A DNA stretch of 64,000 nucleotides, from assembly GCA_046344715.1 (NCBI GenBank), contig JBKDKX010000004.1, positions 38,940 through 102,939 of the forward strand, in the 5' to 3' direction. Source of the stretch: CAZAQK01 sp046344715 (GTDB lineage: Bacteria > Pseudomonadota > Alphaproteobacteria > Rickettsiales > SXRF01). A program made the translations under genes and the position numbers. The first letter of the stretch is position 1. Each line of letters starts with the position of its first letter. Below are positions 40,611-49,432 of the stretch, one piece after another. The notes beneath the pieces are model-generated. The model was not told the DNA's origin. It saw only the letters and a program-made list of their open reading frames with translations, and ran no database searches.

Positions 40611-41288
40611 ATGATACAAAAAATTGCCGCTTACATCTTTTGCTTTTTCTGCTTTTTACATAACGCATCTGCAAATGATGGCAGAGCATGCTGCGTGGGC
40701 AAACAGCCACACTGGTACCTTGGAATAGGAGGTGGCATTACATTTCTTGATGATATGGATGTTGAAGAATCCTCACCCACGGGGCTGACCCAGGCAATTC
40801 AGCATGATATGGGGTTTAATTTTTCCGGACAACTTGGCTATCGAATCATTCCCAATGCTCGCCTTGAGTTAGAAGGGATATACATAAAAAATAAAGTAGA
40901 TAAGTATGTTGGTGGAACATTAGATGCAGGTTCTAACTCTGCAAATAAAACCTATGCTGTAATGGCTAATGGTTATTTTGATTTCTTTAGATCACGCGAA
41001 GTTAACCCCTACATTGGTGCAGGTATTGGTAGTGCAACGATTACCACACCCATTGTGCGTGGTATCGCAGGTGAAGATCACCGGTTAAAAGACGAGTGGA
41101 TCCTGGCTTACCAATTCATGGCAGGCGCAAACTTTCCGGTACCTGAAACACCATTTTATTTCAGCCTAGGCTACCGCTATTTTACGACACAGGATGCAGA
41201 AGTGGAGTATACAGCAACTCCGGGGTACAATGTAAAATTCAACCACACGTCACATAATATAGAGCTTGGCGGCAAGCTATATTTCTAA
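40611..41288 (+). CDS. Outer-membrane beta-barrel protein
   Basis: 225 residues. Signal peptide about 1-22 (KIAAYIFCFFCFLHNASA). The mature part alternates as beta strands (WYLGIGGGITFL, FSGQLGYRIIPNARLELEGIYI, VNPYIGAGIGSATI, FYFSLGYRYFTT) and ends in IELGGKLYF with a terminal phenylalanine, the usual Bam recognition end. It fits the OmpA-like/OMP_b-brl surface antigen type with about eight strands. Confidence 0.85.
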   Translation: MIQKIAAYIFCFFCFLHNASANDGRACCVGKQPHWYLGIGGGITFLDDMDVEESSPTGLTQAIQHDMGFNFSGQLGYRIIPNARLELEGIYIKNKVDKYVGGTLDAGSNSANKTYAVMANGYFDFFRSREVNPYIGAGIGSATITTPIVRGIAGEDHRLKDEWILAYQFMAGANFPVPETPFYFSLGYRYFTTQDAEVEYTATPGYNVKFNHTSHNIELGGKLYF

Positions 41289-41325
41289 TAGTGTTTCTCA
41301 CTACACGTACTAAAGAGAGAGATTC

Positions 41326-42618
41326 ATGATTCCCCGCTACTCCCGCCCTGAAATGGCATCCATCTGGTCTGACCAGACACGTTATCAAATCTGGTTTGAA
41401 ATCGAAGCGCACGCCTGCGATGCACTGGCGCAATTAGGCGTTATCCCGAAAGAATCTGCCAAGACCATCTGGGAAAAAGGCAAATTTGATCCTGCGCGCA
41501 TTGATGAGATTGAGCGCACCACCAAACATGACGTGATCGCTTTCCTCACTAACGTGGCGGAATATGTGGGGCCGGAAGCACGTTTCCTGCATCAGGGCAT
41601 GACGAGTTCCGATGTGCTGGATACCTGCCTTTCCGTGCAGCTTGCAAGGGCGAGCGATATATTGCTTGCCGATATTGACGCGCTGCTTGCCGCCATCAAA
41701 CGCCGCGCATACGAAACCAAGGATGTGCCGACTGTTGGCCGCAGCCACGGCATTCACGCTGAACCGGTGACCTTTGGGCTGAAACTTGCCGGATATTACG
41801 CCGAGTTCTCACGCTGCCGCGAACGCCTCATGGCTGCCCGCAAGGAAATTGCCACCTGTGCTATTTCTGGTGCTGTTGGCACATTCGCCAATATTGATCC
41901 ATTCGTTGAACAATATGTGGCGGGGAAAATGGGGCTTGCAGTGGAGCCGCACTCTACACAGGTGATCCCACGTGACCGCCACGCCATGTTCTTTGCAACG
42001 CTTGCAGTAATCGCAAGCAGCATGGAACGGCTTGCAACCGAAGTGCGCCATTTGCAGCGCACCGAAGTGCTGGAAGCCGAGGAATATTTCTCCCCCGGGC
42101 AAAAAGGCTCATCCGCCATGCCGCACAAGCGCAACCCTGTGCTGTCTGAGAATGTAACTGGACTTGCACGCCTCGTACGCGGCTATGCAATGCCTGCCAT
42201 GGAAAATGTGGCGCTCTGGCATGAGCGTGATATTTCGCATTCTTCGGTTGAGCGCATGATTGCACCGGATGCCACAGTAACACTCGATTTTGCACTGAAT
42301 CGCCTGACCGGACTCATTGACAAGCTCGTGGTGTATCCAGAAAACATGAAAAAGAATATGGATAAGCTCGGTGGCTTGGTGTTCTCGCAGCGCGTACTGC
42401 TGGCACTTACACAAGCGGGCGTGAGCCGCGAGGATTCTTACCGGTTGGTACAGCGCAATGCCATGAAAGTATGGGAACATGGCAAAGACTTCCTAACCGA
42501 ATTGCTGGCAGATGCCGAAGTAACAGCAAAACTAAAACCCGATGCCATCAAGGCACTGTTTGATGTGAGTTACCACACCAAGCATGTGGATACGATTTTC
42601 AAACGTGTGTTTGGCTAA
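41326..42618 (+). CDS. purB: Adenylosuccinate lyase
   Basis: 430 residues. The fumarase/aspartase signature SSAMPHKRNP begins at S262; HDVIAFLTNVAEYVG and GRSHGIHAEPVTFG are further substrate loops. It acts twice in purine synthesis, forming AICAR and AMP with release of fumarate. AGAGAG lies before the ATG. A HIT-protein gene follows directly. Confidence 0.98.
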   Translation: MIPRYSRPEMASIWSDQTRYQIWFEIEAHACDALAQLGVIPKESAKTIWEKGKFDPARIDEIERTTKHDVIAFLTNVAEYVGPEARFLHQGMTSSDVLDTCLSVQLARASDILLADIDALLAAIKRRAYETKDVPTVGRSHGIHAEPVTFGLKLAGYYAEFSRCRERLMAARKEIATCAISGAVGTFANIDPFVEQYVAGKMGLAVEPHSTQVIPRDRHAMFFATLAVIASSMERLATEVRHLQRTEVLEAEEYFSPGQKGSSAMPHKRNPVLSENVTGLARLVRGYAMPAMENVALWHERDISHSSVERMIAPDATVTLDFALNRLTGLIDKLVVYPENMKKNMDKLGGLVFSQRVLLALTQAGVSREDSYRLVQRNAMKVWEHGKDFLTELLADAEVTAKLKPDAIKALFDVSYHTKHVDTIFKRVFG

Positions 42619-42619
42619 C

Positions 42620-43042
42620 GTGTCCTTTACCCTACACCCACAACTTGCTGCTGATACCGCGCATATATGCGACCTAGAGATATGCCGCGTGTTACTGATG
42701 AACAACCAGCACTTTCACTGGCTGATACTGGTGCCCATGCGCGAGAATATCCGCGAACTACATGAGCTGGATGATGCGGATTATTCTAAGGTGATGGAAG
42801 AAGTCCGCAACGTATCAAAAAAACTAGCCTCTCATACGGGGGCACACAAAATGAATGTAGCAGCACTAGGCAATATTGTGCCGCAGCTGCATATCCACAT
42901 CATTGCCCGCTTTGAGAATGACCCCGCATGGCCAAAACCGGTGTGGGGATACACGGGATTCCTGCCTTATAATGAGACAATCCTGAAATCAAAAATCGCT
43001 GAAATAGCAGGATTATTCGGCTCAATCAGAACCATAAAATAG
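42620..43042 (+). CDS. HIT domain protein
   Basis: 140 residues from GTG 42620, one base after the purB stop; this start gives the family beginning SFTLHPQLAADT. An overlapping ATG at 42584 is possible but lengthens the protein inside purB. The triad is QLHIHIIAR with H91 and H93, the H-x-H-x-x-A-R variant of proteobacterial HIT proteins. They hydrolyse dinucleoside polyphosphates or nucleotide conjugates. Substrate here unknown. Confidence 0.88.
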   Translation: MSFTLHPQLAADTAHICDLEICRVLLMNNQHFHWLILVPMRENIRELHELDDADYSKVMEEVRNVSKKLASHTGAHKMNVAALGNIVPQLHIHIIARFENDPAWPKPVWGYTGFLPYNETILKSKIAEIAGLFGSIRTIK

Positions 43043-43098
43043 CCCCATTATTTATTGTAACTCCCGAGAAAGCGAGAGGTTTATTCGTTAAAACAATT

Positions 43099-43120
43099 CC
43101 CCTGCTTTCGCAGGGGTGAC
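43099..43120. repeat. Dispersed-type GC hairpin downstream of the HIT gene
   Basis: CCCCTGC, loop TTTC, GCAGGGG followed by TGAC, a seven-base stem of the same GTCA-N-CCCC type as the element at 26982. The surrounding gap 43043-43244 also contains a 5' UTR hairpin CGTTCC/GGAACG at 43197-43213 belonging to the next gene. Confidence 0.65.
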
Positions 43121-43244
43121 AATAAGAGTTCGAACATTACAAAAATGTAATGCTTCCCCCATTGTAGTTTAATCTGGCTAATGTTAGAACTGCATTCGTT
43201 CCGCAAGGGAACGTTTAACAACTTAAATCTAAAAGGATTTTACA

Positions 43245-43451
43245 ATGAAAACTCTTGCTCTCCTCGCCGTTCTCGGCCTCGTTGCTGCTCCTGCTTTCGC
43301 TTCTCCAGAAGCTGCTAAAGACGCTGCTGCTCCTGCTGCTAAAGAAGAAATTGCTAAAGATGCAGTTAAAGCTGAAGATGCTGCTAAAGCTGCTCCTGCT
43401 GCTGGCGAAAAAGCAGAAAAAGAAGTTAAAAAAGAAGAAGCTAAACACTAA
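43245..43451 (+). CDS. Small exported Ala/Lys/Glu-rich protein
   Basis: 68 residues. Signal peptide MKTLALLAVLGLVAAPAFA, then a mature 49-residue chain of only A, K, E, D, V, P, S, G and I (EAAKDAAAPAAKEEIAKDA and so on) likely forming one long helix. Alanine codons are almost all GCT and lysine AAA, unlike neighbouring genes, which suggests high expression. AAGGA lies before the ATG, a stem-loop in the leader and a strong terminator downstream. It resembles acid-shock or histone-like low-complexity proteins only in composition. Confidence 0.8.
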   Translation: MKTLALLAVLGLVAAPAFASPEAAKDAAAPAAKEEIAKDAVKAEDAAKAAPAAGEKAEKEVKKEEAKH

Positions 43452-43473
43452 TCTTTTTTGATTCTTGTATAAG

Positions 43474-43506
43474 AACGCGCTGGCTTAGGTCAGCGCGTTT
43501 TTTATT
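43474..43506 (+). terminator. Terminator of the Ala/Lys-rich gene
   Basis: AACGCGCTG (43474-43482) and CAGCGCGTT (43491-43499) form a perfect nine-base stem with an eight-base loop, followed by TTTTTATT. It begins 22 bases after the stop codon. Confidence 0.93.
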
Positions 43507-43521
43507 GGCTAAAACGTGCGG

Positions 43522-43641
43522 CCGTCATTCCTGCAGAAAATCACACTATTTCGAGCCTATATTTATATAAATACGCGCGAGTGTTATGCCCCGGAAGGGG
43601 AAAAGTACAACATTGCATGAAGAAAATTCTGGCAATGACGG
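43522..43641. repeat. Degenerate long inverted repeat
   Basis: CGTCATTCCTGCAGAAAAT at the left and AGAAAATTCTGGCAATGACG at the right are imperfect reverse complements enclosing about 80 bases with a CCCC/GGGG hairpin. The GTCATT ends match the other dispersed palindromes. The right end lies four bases from the stop of the methyltransferase gene. Confidence 0.45.
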
Positions 43642-43645
43642 ATAT

Positions 43646-44653
43646 TTACTGCAAATCCTTCTTAGCAGCAACATTCACGACATCGCAAAGCCACTGATGC
43701 AGGCTCTTGCCCGATGCTTTGGCTGCCTTGGTTGCCAAGCGTTTTACTTCCGGTGTGACACCTTCCATGTGCCCATAATATCGCGTGCGGTGCGTACCGC
43801 CACGTGGGCCAGGAATGTCGAAATCAAGGTTTGCATAGGGCGTGCCCTCGCCCACCTCAAAATCAATCACGTAAAATACTTCACCGATGATCCAACGCAG
43901 GCGGGTGTTACGCGCTTCAACCGGCATATGCTCCAGCGGCAGATGATACCTATAATGCGGATTGGAATTCATGAGCACTTTGCCAAATTCCGTCTCGCGC
44001 AGCCACAGTGGCATACTCTCATCACCCATCACCACCTTGCCACCGACTTTAGTAACACGCACGGCTTCTTTAAGCGCACGGGCAATATCCGCAAAGGTAT
44101 TGAGCCCACCGAAATGATAGGTGGCATCGAAATATTTATCGGGAAATGGTAAGTAGCTACCATTGGAAATAAAGAATGCCGGATTGGGTGTGGCATCCTT
44201 GAGTTTGGCAACCGCCTTATCAAAAAGTCCCGCCGAAATATCCTGCATAAAAAGCTGGCCGCCTTTTCCAAGCCGCTTCAAAATTAATTCTGAATCACGC
44301 CCACTGCCTGCACCAATCTCTAGCACTCTGGAATCCGGCTTCAGGCGCAGATCATCAATCATGCTGTTTCGCGCCGCCGTTTCATCCACTTTGAACGTAT
44401 CAAAGGTAAGCGGCAGGTATTCATCATATTCATCGGCTTTTTCATTATAATATTGCCGAGCTTCGGCATCACTTTGACCCAGCACAAACGGATAAGTAAA
44501 ATCCGGTACACCGGATTTTATGGGATAACGATTGCCATTACTGGCGATGAACACTCCCTCCAACACATTCCCGTTGTATTCTTTAGTAATTTCCAGTTTC
44601 AGCTTATCGCCAGTAGCAGGGCAACGATAATTCTCGGCCAGTTCTTTTTTCAT
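43646..44653 (-). CDS. SAM methyltransferase with Trm112-like N-terminus
   Basis: 335 residues. The first 55 (ENYRCPATGDKLKLEI, RYPIKSGVPDF) match the small Trm112/UPF0434 fold. The class I methyltransferase core follows: SRVLEIGAGSGRDSELIL (motif I, about 112-129), FMQDISAGL, then LPFPDKYFDATYHFGGLN. Such fusions occur in glycan and natural-product clusters. It is the last gene of a three-gene minus-strand unit with an acyltransferase and an adenylation enzyme. Substrate unknown. Confidence 0.8.
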   Translation of the reverse strand: MKKELAENYRCPATGDKLKLEITKEYNGNVLEGVFIASNGNRYPIKSGVPDFTYPFVLGQSDAEARQYYNEKADEYDEYLPLTFDTFKVDETAARNSMIDDLRLKPDSRVLEIGAGSGRDSELILKRLGKGGQLFMQDISAGLFDKAVAKLKDATPNPAFFISNGSYLPFPDKYFDATYHFGGLNTFADIARALKEAVRVTKVGGKVVMGDESMPLWLRETEFGKVLMNSNPHYRYHLPLEHMPVEARNTRLRWIIGEVFYVIDFEVGEGTPYANLDFDIPGPRGGTHRTRYYGHMEGVTPEVKRLATKAAKASGKSLHQWLCDVVNVAAKKDLQ

Positions 44654-44660
44654 GCACTAC

Positions 44661-45335
44661 CTATTTTAGTGTGTTCATTTTCAGGAATTGTTCGCTAGTC
44701 AGGCGGAAACGCGGCGTTTCAGGGGCGATATACACACTGCCTTCCGGGGCATCCCTGGTAATTAGCGCACCAGCACCAATCAGACTATGCGCGCCGATGC
44801 TGATTTCATGGCCGATGGTAGCACCAAGCCCCAGAAAACAATTATCACCAACGCGGCAATTACCGCCAATAGTAACATTCGATGTTACCCAACAATAGTC
44901 ACCCATTTGCGTATGATGACCGATGATAGCATTCGTCCAGATAAAACACCCGCTGCCGATTTTTGTGCGCGGCTGTAGCGGCTCACCGGACATAATGAAA
45001 TTATTATCCCCCATAGGGCTTTTGATATGTTTATTTGCAGAACTGATATAATTAGGAAGTGTATAGCCTTTCTTGCGTGCTTCTTCGCAGCGCACCGCAC
45101 GCAGGCGGTTCATTTGCTGGTAACCCACGGCCACAAATAAATCATGCGACTGCGAAGGAAAATGCTTTTCCATCTCATCAAATGCTACCACCGGTAGGCC
45201 TTCGAACATACCACCCTGCGGTATATAGGCCTTATCCACCGCAAACCCCGCGATGGAGTAATCACTATCAGTTGCAAAGTGATGCAGCACCACCTGCCCG
45301 ATTTTACCAATGCCGAATATCACCAGTTTTTTCAT
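44661..45335 (-). CDS. NeuD/PglD-like sugar O- or N-acyltransferase
   Basis: 224 residues. The N-terminal Rossmann-like part starts MKKLVIFGIGKIGQVVLHHF. A left-handed beta-helix of hexapeptide repeats follows from about residue 110 (IIGHHTQMGDYCWV, TIGGNCRVGDNCFL, TIGHEISIGAHSLI). This is the layout of sialic-acid and bacillosamine acyltransferases. It probably acetylates an amino sugar made with the DegT aminotransferase of the same island. It starts one base after the adenylation gene ends. Confidence 0.85.
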   Translation of the reverse strand: MKKLVIFGIGKIGQVVLHHFATDSDYSIAGFAVDKAYIPQGGMFEGLPVVAFDEMEKHFPSQSHDLFVAVGYQQMNRLRAVRCEEARKKGYTLPNYISSANKHIKSPMGDNNFIMSGEPLQPRTKIGSGCFIWTNAIIGHHTQMGDYCWVTSNVTIGGNCRVGDNCFLGLGATIGHEISIGAHSLIGAGALITRDAPEGSVYIAPETPRFRLTSEQFLKMNTLK

Positions 45336-45336
45336 A

Positions 45337-46857
45337 CTACCCTAACCCTGCCAGTAATGCCTTGCGATCCACTTTACCGTTCGCATTTTTTGGCAAGCTC
45401 TCCATTATCATAATTTCATCAGGTATCATGTAAGACGGAAGCTTGCTGCGCAAACAGTTTTTTATGTCCTGCGCCGCCAGTTCTTGTGCAAGCGTTACAA
45501 ACGCTACAATACGGCCAACTGACACACTCTTTCGGTGATACACCACGGCCCCTTGTGATACCTCAGCAAGCCCCGCCAGCGCAGCTTCAATTTCTTCCAG
45601 CTCGATGCGATACCCCATATGTTTTATCTGGTTGTCCTTGCGGCCTCTAAAATGCAGGTATCCTGTGGTGGGATCTCGCCGTACCAGATCGCCTGTGCGG
45701 TAACACATCTGGCCAGATTCAGGTGATATAGGGTTTACCAGAAACGATACACTGGTGCGCTCAGCATCATTATAATACCCAAGTGCCACTTGCGAACTGC
45801 ACAGCAGCAACTCGCCAATCTCGCCATCTTTTACTGTTTTTCCTGATTCATCTAACACCAACCCATCAAATTCCTTGGCTAAGAATCCAAGCGGAGCCAG
45901 CATATCCATATCGGTAAAATCTTTGTCTGAAATAGCATAGGCAGAACAAATACAAGTGCATTCCGTTGGTCCATACACATTCCAGAGTGTCGTCTGCTGT
46001 CCAAACATATTATAAAGCTTTTGCAGCTCGGTCTTGGCATAGCCTTCACCACCAAAAACAATGGCGCGCATGGCGGGCCAGCTTTCTTTGGTGAGTGCTT
46101 TCATCGCCATCAGGTATATAAGCATGGAAGGTACAGAAAACCATAGGGTGCAGCCATTAAGTTGCTCAACTAACTTCTTGGCCTGCTTGAGCGTACCGCG
46201 CGTAACAGGCATTAAGCACGCACTATTAAAAAGTGATGCGGTAAAATCAAACACCGAATTATCAAAATAAAGTGGATTTACGCCCGATAATTTGTCCTGC
46301 GGCGTGATAGAGAATGTATCTCTCGCCCAATGGCAGAAATTCAGCATACTGCCATGAGAAATGGTAACACCCTTGGGAAATCCTGTGGAACCAGAAGTAA
46401 ACATCAGGTAGGCAGGCTTGTCAGGCGATACGCTATGGATAACTTCCATTGCCAGCGGCTCATGCAAAGCCTCAAGCAAAGAAAAATGGTAAATCTCTGT
46501 ATCCTTCCAGTGAAATTCTGCCTCGGAACTGATAATCAGGCCGGGCTTGCACCTGTCCAATATTTTATCGAGCCGCTCGGTGGGGCTTTCCATATCCAAC
46601 ACCACATACGGTACACCCGCCTTGAGTGCGCCAAGCATGGAGGCATAGGTCCACATATGCTTATCGGCAAAAATAGCCAGCGGACGCGATGGGCCAAGAT
46701 TTTTATTCACTAGCAAGGCAGCAACGCAGTCGCTATGTTCATCGAGCGCACGGTACGAAACTGACTCACCACCCTCCATGCAAAGAGCGGTGTGTTCGGG
46801 ATGTCTTCTGGCTACTTCCTTGAAACGTAGCCCCATATTAAAAATTGCTGTTGCCAT
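45337..46857 (-). CDS. Stand-alone amino-acid adenylation enzyme
   Basis: 506 residues, about the size of DltA. Core motifs: A3 FTSGSTGFPKG (153-163), A4 LYFDNSVFDF with D199, A5 NVYGPTECT, A7 YRTGDLV, A8 GRKDNQIKHMGYRIE and A10 NANGKVDRKAL with catalytic K495. The retained aspartate in A4 points to an alpha-amino acid substrate. It likely loads the carrier protein encoded divergently at 46887. Only 29 bases separate the two starts. Confidence 0.85.
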   Translation of the reverse strand: MATAIFNMGLRFKEVARRHPEHTALCMEGGESVSYRALDEHSDCVAALLVNKNLGPSRPLAIFADKHMWTYASMLGALKAGVPYVVLDMESPTERLDKILDRCKPGLIISSEAEFHWKDTEIYHFSLLEALHEPLAMEVIHSVSPDKPAYLMFTSGSTGFPKGVTISHGSMLNFCHWARDTFSITPQDKLSGVNPLYFDNSVFDFTASLFNSACLMPVTRGTLKQAKKLVEQLNGCTLWFSVPSMLIYLMAMKALTKESWPAMRAIVFGGEGYAKTELQKLYNMFGQQTTLWNVYGPTECTCICSAYAISDKDFTDMDMLAPLGFLAKEFDGLVLDESGKTVKDGEIGELLLCSSQVALGYYNDAERTSVSFLVNPISPESGQMCYRTGDLVRRDPTTGYLHFRGRKDNQIKHMGYRIELEEIEAALAGLAEVSQGAVVYHRKSVSVGRIVAFVTLAQELAAQDIKNCLRSKLPSYMIPDEIMIMESLPKNANGKVDRKALLAGLG

Positions 46858-46886
46858 AGTGCTATGAAATTTGGAATAAATAACAC

Positions 46887-47111
46887 ATGATTACAATACA
46901 TAAATTAATAGCAGACGTATTAAGGTTACCCGAAGCATCAGTGACTGGCGATACCTCTATGGAAAATACTCAGGAATGGGATTCGCTCAAACATATTGAG
47001 ATCATTGTCGCTATCGAACAACAGCTTGGTGTTGAACTGACCGGCGATGAGATAGCTGATATGATATCCGTCAAAGCCATTGAAACCATTTTGCACAGGC
47101 ACCGTCTATGA
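46887..47111 (+). CDS. Acyl/peptidyl carrier protein
   Basis: 74 residues, four-helix carrier fold. The phosphopantetheine serine is S33 in EWDSLKHIEI. Likely loaded by the adenylation enzyme at 45337-46857. Its stop overlaps the SDR start by four bases, so it is coupled to the glycan genes to its right. Confidence 0.9.
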   Translation: MITIHKLIADVLRLPEASVTGDTSMENTQEWDSLKHIEIIVAIEQQLGVELTGDEIADMISVKAIETILHRHRL

Positions 47112-47860
47112 CACTGGAAGGCAAAACCATACTCATCACAGGGGCAGCTGGTGAGCTAGGCAGCAGGCTGATACAGGCCATGATTGCCGCTGGCGCAAAA
47201 GCCATTATCGGTATCGACGTGAACGCCAAAAAACTTGATACCATGAACAGTGTGCATTTTTCCGGTTTTGCCTGCGACCTTACAGACTACAAACAAGTGC
47301 ATAGTTGCCTTGAGGGAGTATATGCCAAGTATCCTACCATTGATGTGCTTATCAATAATGCAGGCATACTACACAGCGCACCGCTGGTGAATATTCTTGA
47401 GAAAGATGATGCTGATCTGTATCGTAATGCCGAGGATTGGTCACGCTGCCTCAACACCAACCTATCCTCTACTTTCTATGTGACGCAATTTGTCGCACGC
47501 AAAATGGTGAAAGCACGCACCCACGGCGTTATCCTCAATATCAGTTCGGTTTCAGCCGAAGGCACTGCCGGCCAGAGCGCCTATTCCGCCAGTAAAGCGG
47601 GTATGGAAGCACTAACGCAGGTATGGGCAAAAGAGCTGAGTGGGTTTGGTATTCGTAGTATTGCAATAGCACCAGGCTATATGGATACCCCCTCTACCCA
47701 TGCTGCCGTTTCCGAAGCACAACTTAAAGAAATCACCGGCCGTATTCCCATGAAAAAACTGGGCAATCCCAACAGCATTATTGAGGCCTGCCTGTTTACC
47801 ATAAACAATGAATATATAAACGGCACCGTGCTGGAAGTGCATGGCGGGCTAAGGGTATAA
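47108..47860 (+). CDS. Short-chain dehydrogenase/reductase
   Basis: 250 residues, classical SDR. Cofactor loop TGAAGELG (11-18), NNAG (83-86), catalytic S146/S147, Y159 and K163 (YSASK), and a C-terminal GTVLEVHGG end. It overlaps the carrier protein gene and the next methyltransferase gene. It may reduce a carrier-bound intermediate or a nucleotide sugar; the sequence does not decide. Confidence 0.9.
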   Translation: MTLEGKTILITGAAGELGSRLIQAMIAAGAKAIIGIDVNAKKLDTMNSVHFSGFACDLTDYKQVHSCLEGVYAKYPTIDVLINNAGILHSAPLVNILEKDDADLYRNAEDWSRCLNTNLSSTFYVTQFVARKMVKARTHGVILNISSVSAEGTAGQSAYSASKAGMEALTQVWAKELSGFGIRSIAIAPGYMDTPSTHAAVSEAQLKEITGRIPMKKLGNPNSIIEACLFTINNEYINGTVLEVHGGLRV

Positions 47861-48504
47861 TGACCAGTTGGACGAGTTATAAAAATCTCTACAAAGCACA
47901 CGGATTTAAACGCGTGTGGACGCATTTTCGTGAGACTACACTGTTTGATATTCTAAACGGTGTAGATACAGGAAACTGGCGGCCATTATCAGAATATAGC
48001 CAGACCGATAGCGATATGAAGCACTATCAGGCTTCATTCACCCGCGAAGTTATTAAATGTTTTAATCTGCTTAAATCTATTGCCAAGACTGAAAGTTTTA
48101 CGTTTTATGATATTGGCTGCGGCAAAGGCAAAGTGCTGATTTTAGCAGCAAAACATTTACCCTGTAGGGGTATCGTTGGGATTGAACTGGATGACCATCT
48201 TGCACATATTGCCAGTAATAATATGCAGAAACTTGGCCTCAAGGCCGAAATAATCAGGGAGAATGCTCGCCAGTTCAATGATTACTCTAAACGATCGATT
48301 GTATATATCTGTGATCCATTCGGCAAGGAAACCTTGCAGCAGATGCTCGTAAACATCTCGCAGGCGAGTGAAGATTGCTTTTTGGTATATAACAATCCTG
48401 TATATGAAGCACTTGTAGAAGCTGCCAGATTTAAGAAAGTCGGTGAAACCACAGGCTGGCACAGTAATTACCACACCAGTATCTATCATTATAAAAGGCA
48501 TTAA
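47860..48504 (+). CDS. Class I SAM-dependent methyltransferase
   Basis: 214 residues. Motif I FYDIGCGKGKVLILAA lies at about 86-101, followed by GIVGIELDDHLAHIA and the post-motif strand YICDPFG. The N-terminal 60 residues are specific to this subgroup. It shares one base with the SDR stop. Target unknown, probably a sugar in the same pathway. Confidence 0.82.
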   Translation: MTSWTSYKNLYKAHGFKRVWTHFRETTLFDILNGVDTGNWRPLSEYSQTDSDMKHYQASFTREVIKCFNLLKSIAKTESFTFYDIGCGKGKVLILAAKHLPCRGIVGIELDDHLAHIASNNMQKLGLKAEIIRENARQFNDYSKRSIVYICDPFGKETLQQMLVNISQASEDCFLVYNNPVYEALVEAARFKKVGETTGWHSNYHTSIYHYKRH

Positions 48505-48505
48505 C

Positions 48506-49429
48506 ATGGCTTGGGAAAAACGTGGATTTATTTACGGCGTATCACAGGAAGCCGACTGGATGAAATCCTACGCGCAAGTGCCAACTGCATTACTACTTAA
48601 AGATCGAATACGTATTTACATTACCGTACGACCAGAACAAAAAACCAGCAGGGTGACGTATGTGGATGTAGATATTCATGACCCCAAAAAAGTGCTATAT
48701 GTGCACAAAGAGCCGATACTCCCCCTGGGTAAACCAGGCACGTTTGATGAGTTCGGTATTATGCCTGCGGCAGTACTGAATGTGGGAAATGAAGTGTGGT
48801 TATATACCACTGGCTGGCAACGCGGACAGACCGTACCATATCTGAATGCTGTAGGGCTTGCGATCAGCAAAGATGGCGGAAAAACCTTCACACGACCATA
48901 TCAAGGCCCTGTGCTTTCTATTACACGTGATGAGCCATTTTCCTCCATGTCTCCTTCTATAGTGAAGCAAGATGATAAATGGGAAATGTGGTATGGATCT
49001 GGTGTGGATTGGGTAAAAACCGGCGATAAATATGAGCCGCTCTATTACATTTATTATGCCTATTCTGAAAACGGATTGGATTGGGTGCGCCCCAATATCT
49101 GCTGCATTCCAGGCGCAACAGCTGGTGAGGCAACGACACGTCCCAGCGTATTTTATGAAGATGGGGTGTATCACATGTGGTTCAGCTATCGCGGCAGCCA
49201 TGATTTCCGTGGTGGCGCAGGCAGTTACCGTATTGGTTACGCCTCATCCACGGATGGAAAAATATGGAACCGCGATGATTCAAAAGCCGGAATTCCGATA
49301 AGTGATGAAGGCTGGGATTCGCAAATGGTGGCATACCCCAATATCATAGATACCCCTGGGGGTAGATATATGTTCTATAACGGTAATGATTTCGGCGCAC
49401 ACGGCTTCGGCTATGCGGTGTGGAAGTAA
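48506..49429 (+). CDS. Beta-propeller protein resembling glycoside hydrolases
   Basis: 307 residues from ATG 48506, just after the previous stop; an overlapping upstream start is ignored. Repeated blade motifs D-x-W-x-M-W-Y-G and H-M-W-F-S-Y (KWEMWYGSGVDW, VYHMWFSYRGS, RYMFYNGNDFG) are typical of five-bladed propellers of GH43/GH32/GH130-like families. There is no signal peptide, so it should act in the cytoplasm. A sugar-processing role is inference. Confidence 0.72.
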   Translation: MAWEKRGFIYGVSQEADWMKSYAQVPTALLLKDRIRIYITVRPEQKTSRVTYVDVDIHDPKKVLYVHKEPILPLGKPGTFDEFGIMPAAVLNVGNEVWLYTTGWQRGQTVPYLNAVGLAISKDGGKTFTRPYQGPVLSITRDEPFSSMSPSIVKQDDKWEMWYGSGVDWVKTGDKYEPLYYIYYAYSENGLDWVRPNICCIPGATAGEATTRPSVFYEDGVYHMWFSYRGSHDFRGGAGSYRIGYASSTDGKIWNRDDSKAGIPISDEGWDSQMVAYPNIIDTPGGRYMFYNGNDFGAHGFGYAVWK

Positions 49430-49432
49430 CGC

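Noticed and set aside
43215..43448. Phe/Ser-rich frame on the minus strand and a Leu-rich frame at 43255-43461
   Set aside because: Both are shadows of the Ala/Lys-rich gene at 43245, whose signal peptide, ribosome site and terminator decide the frame.
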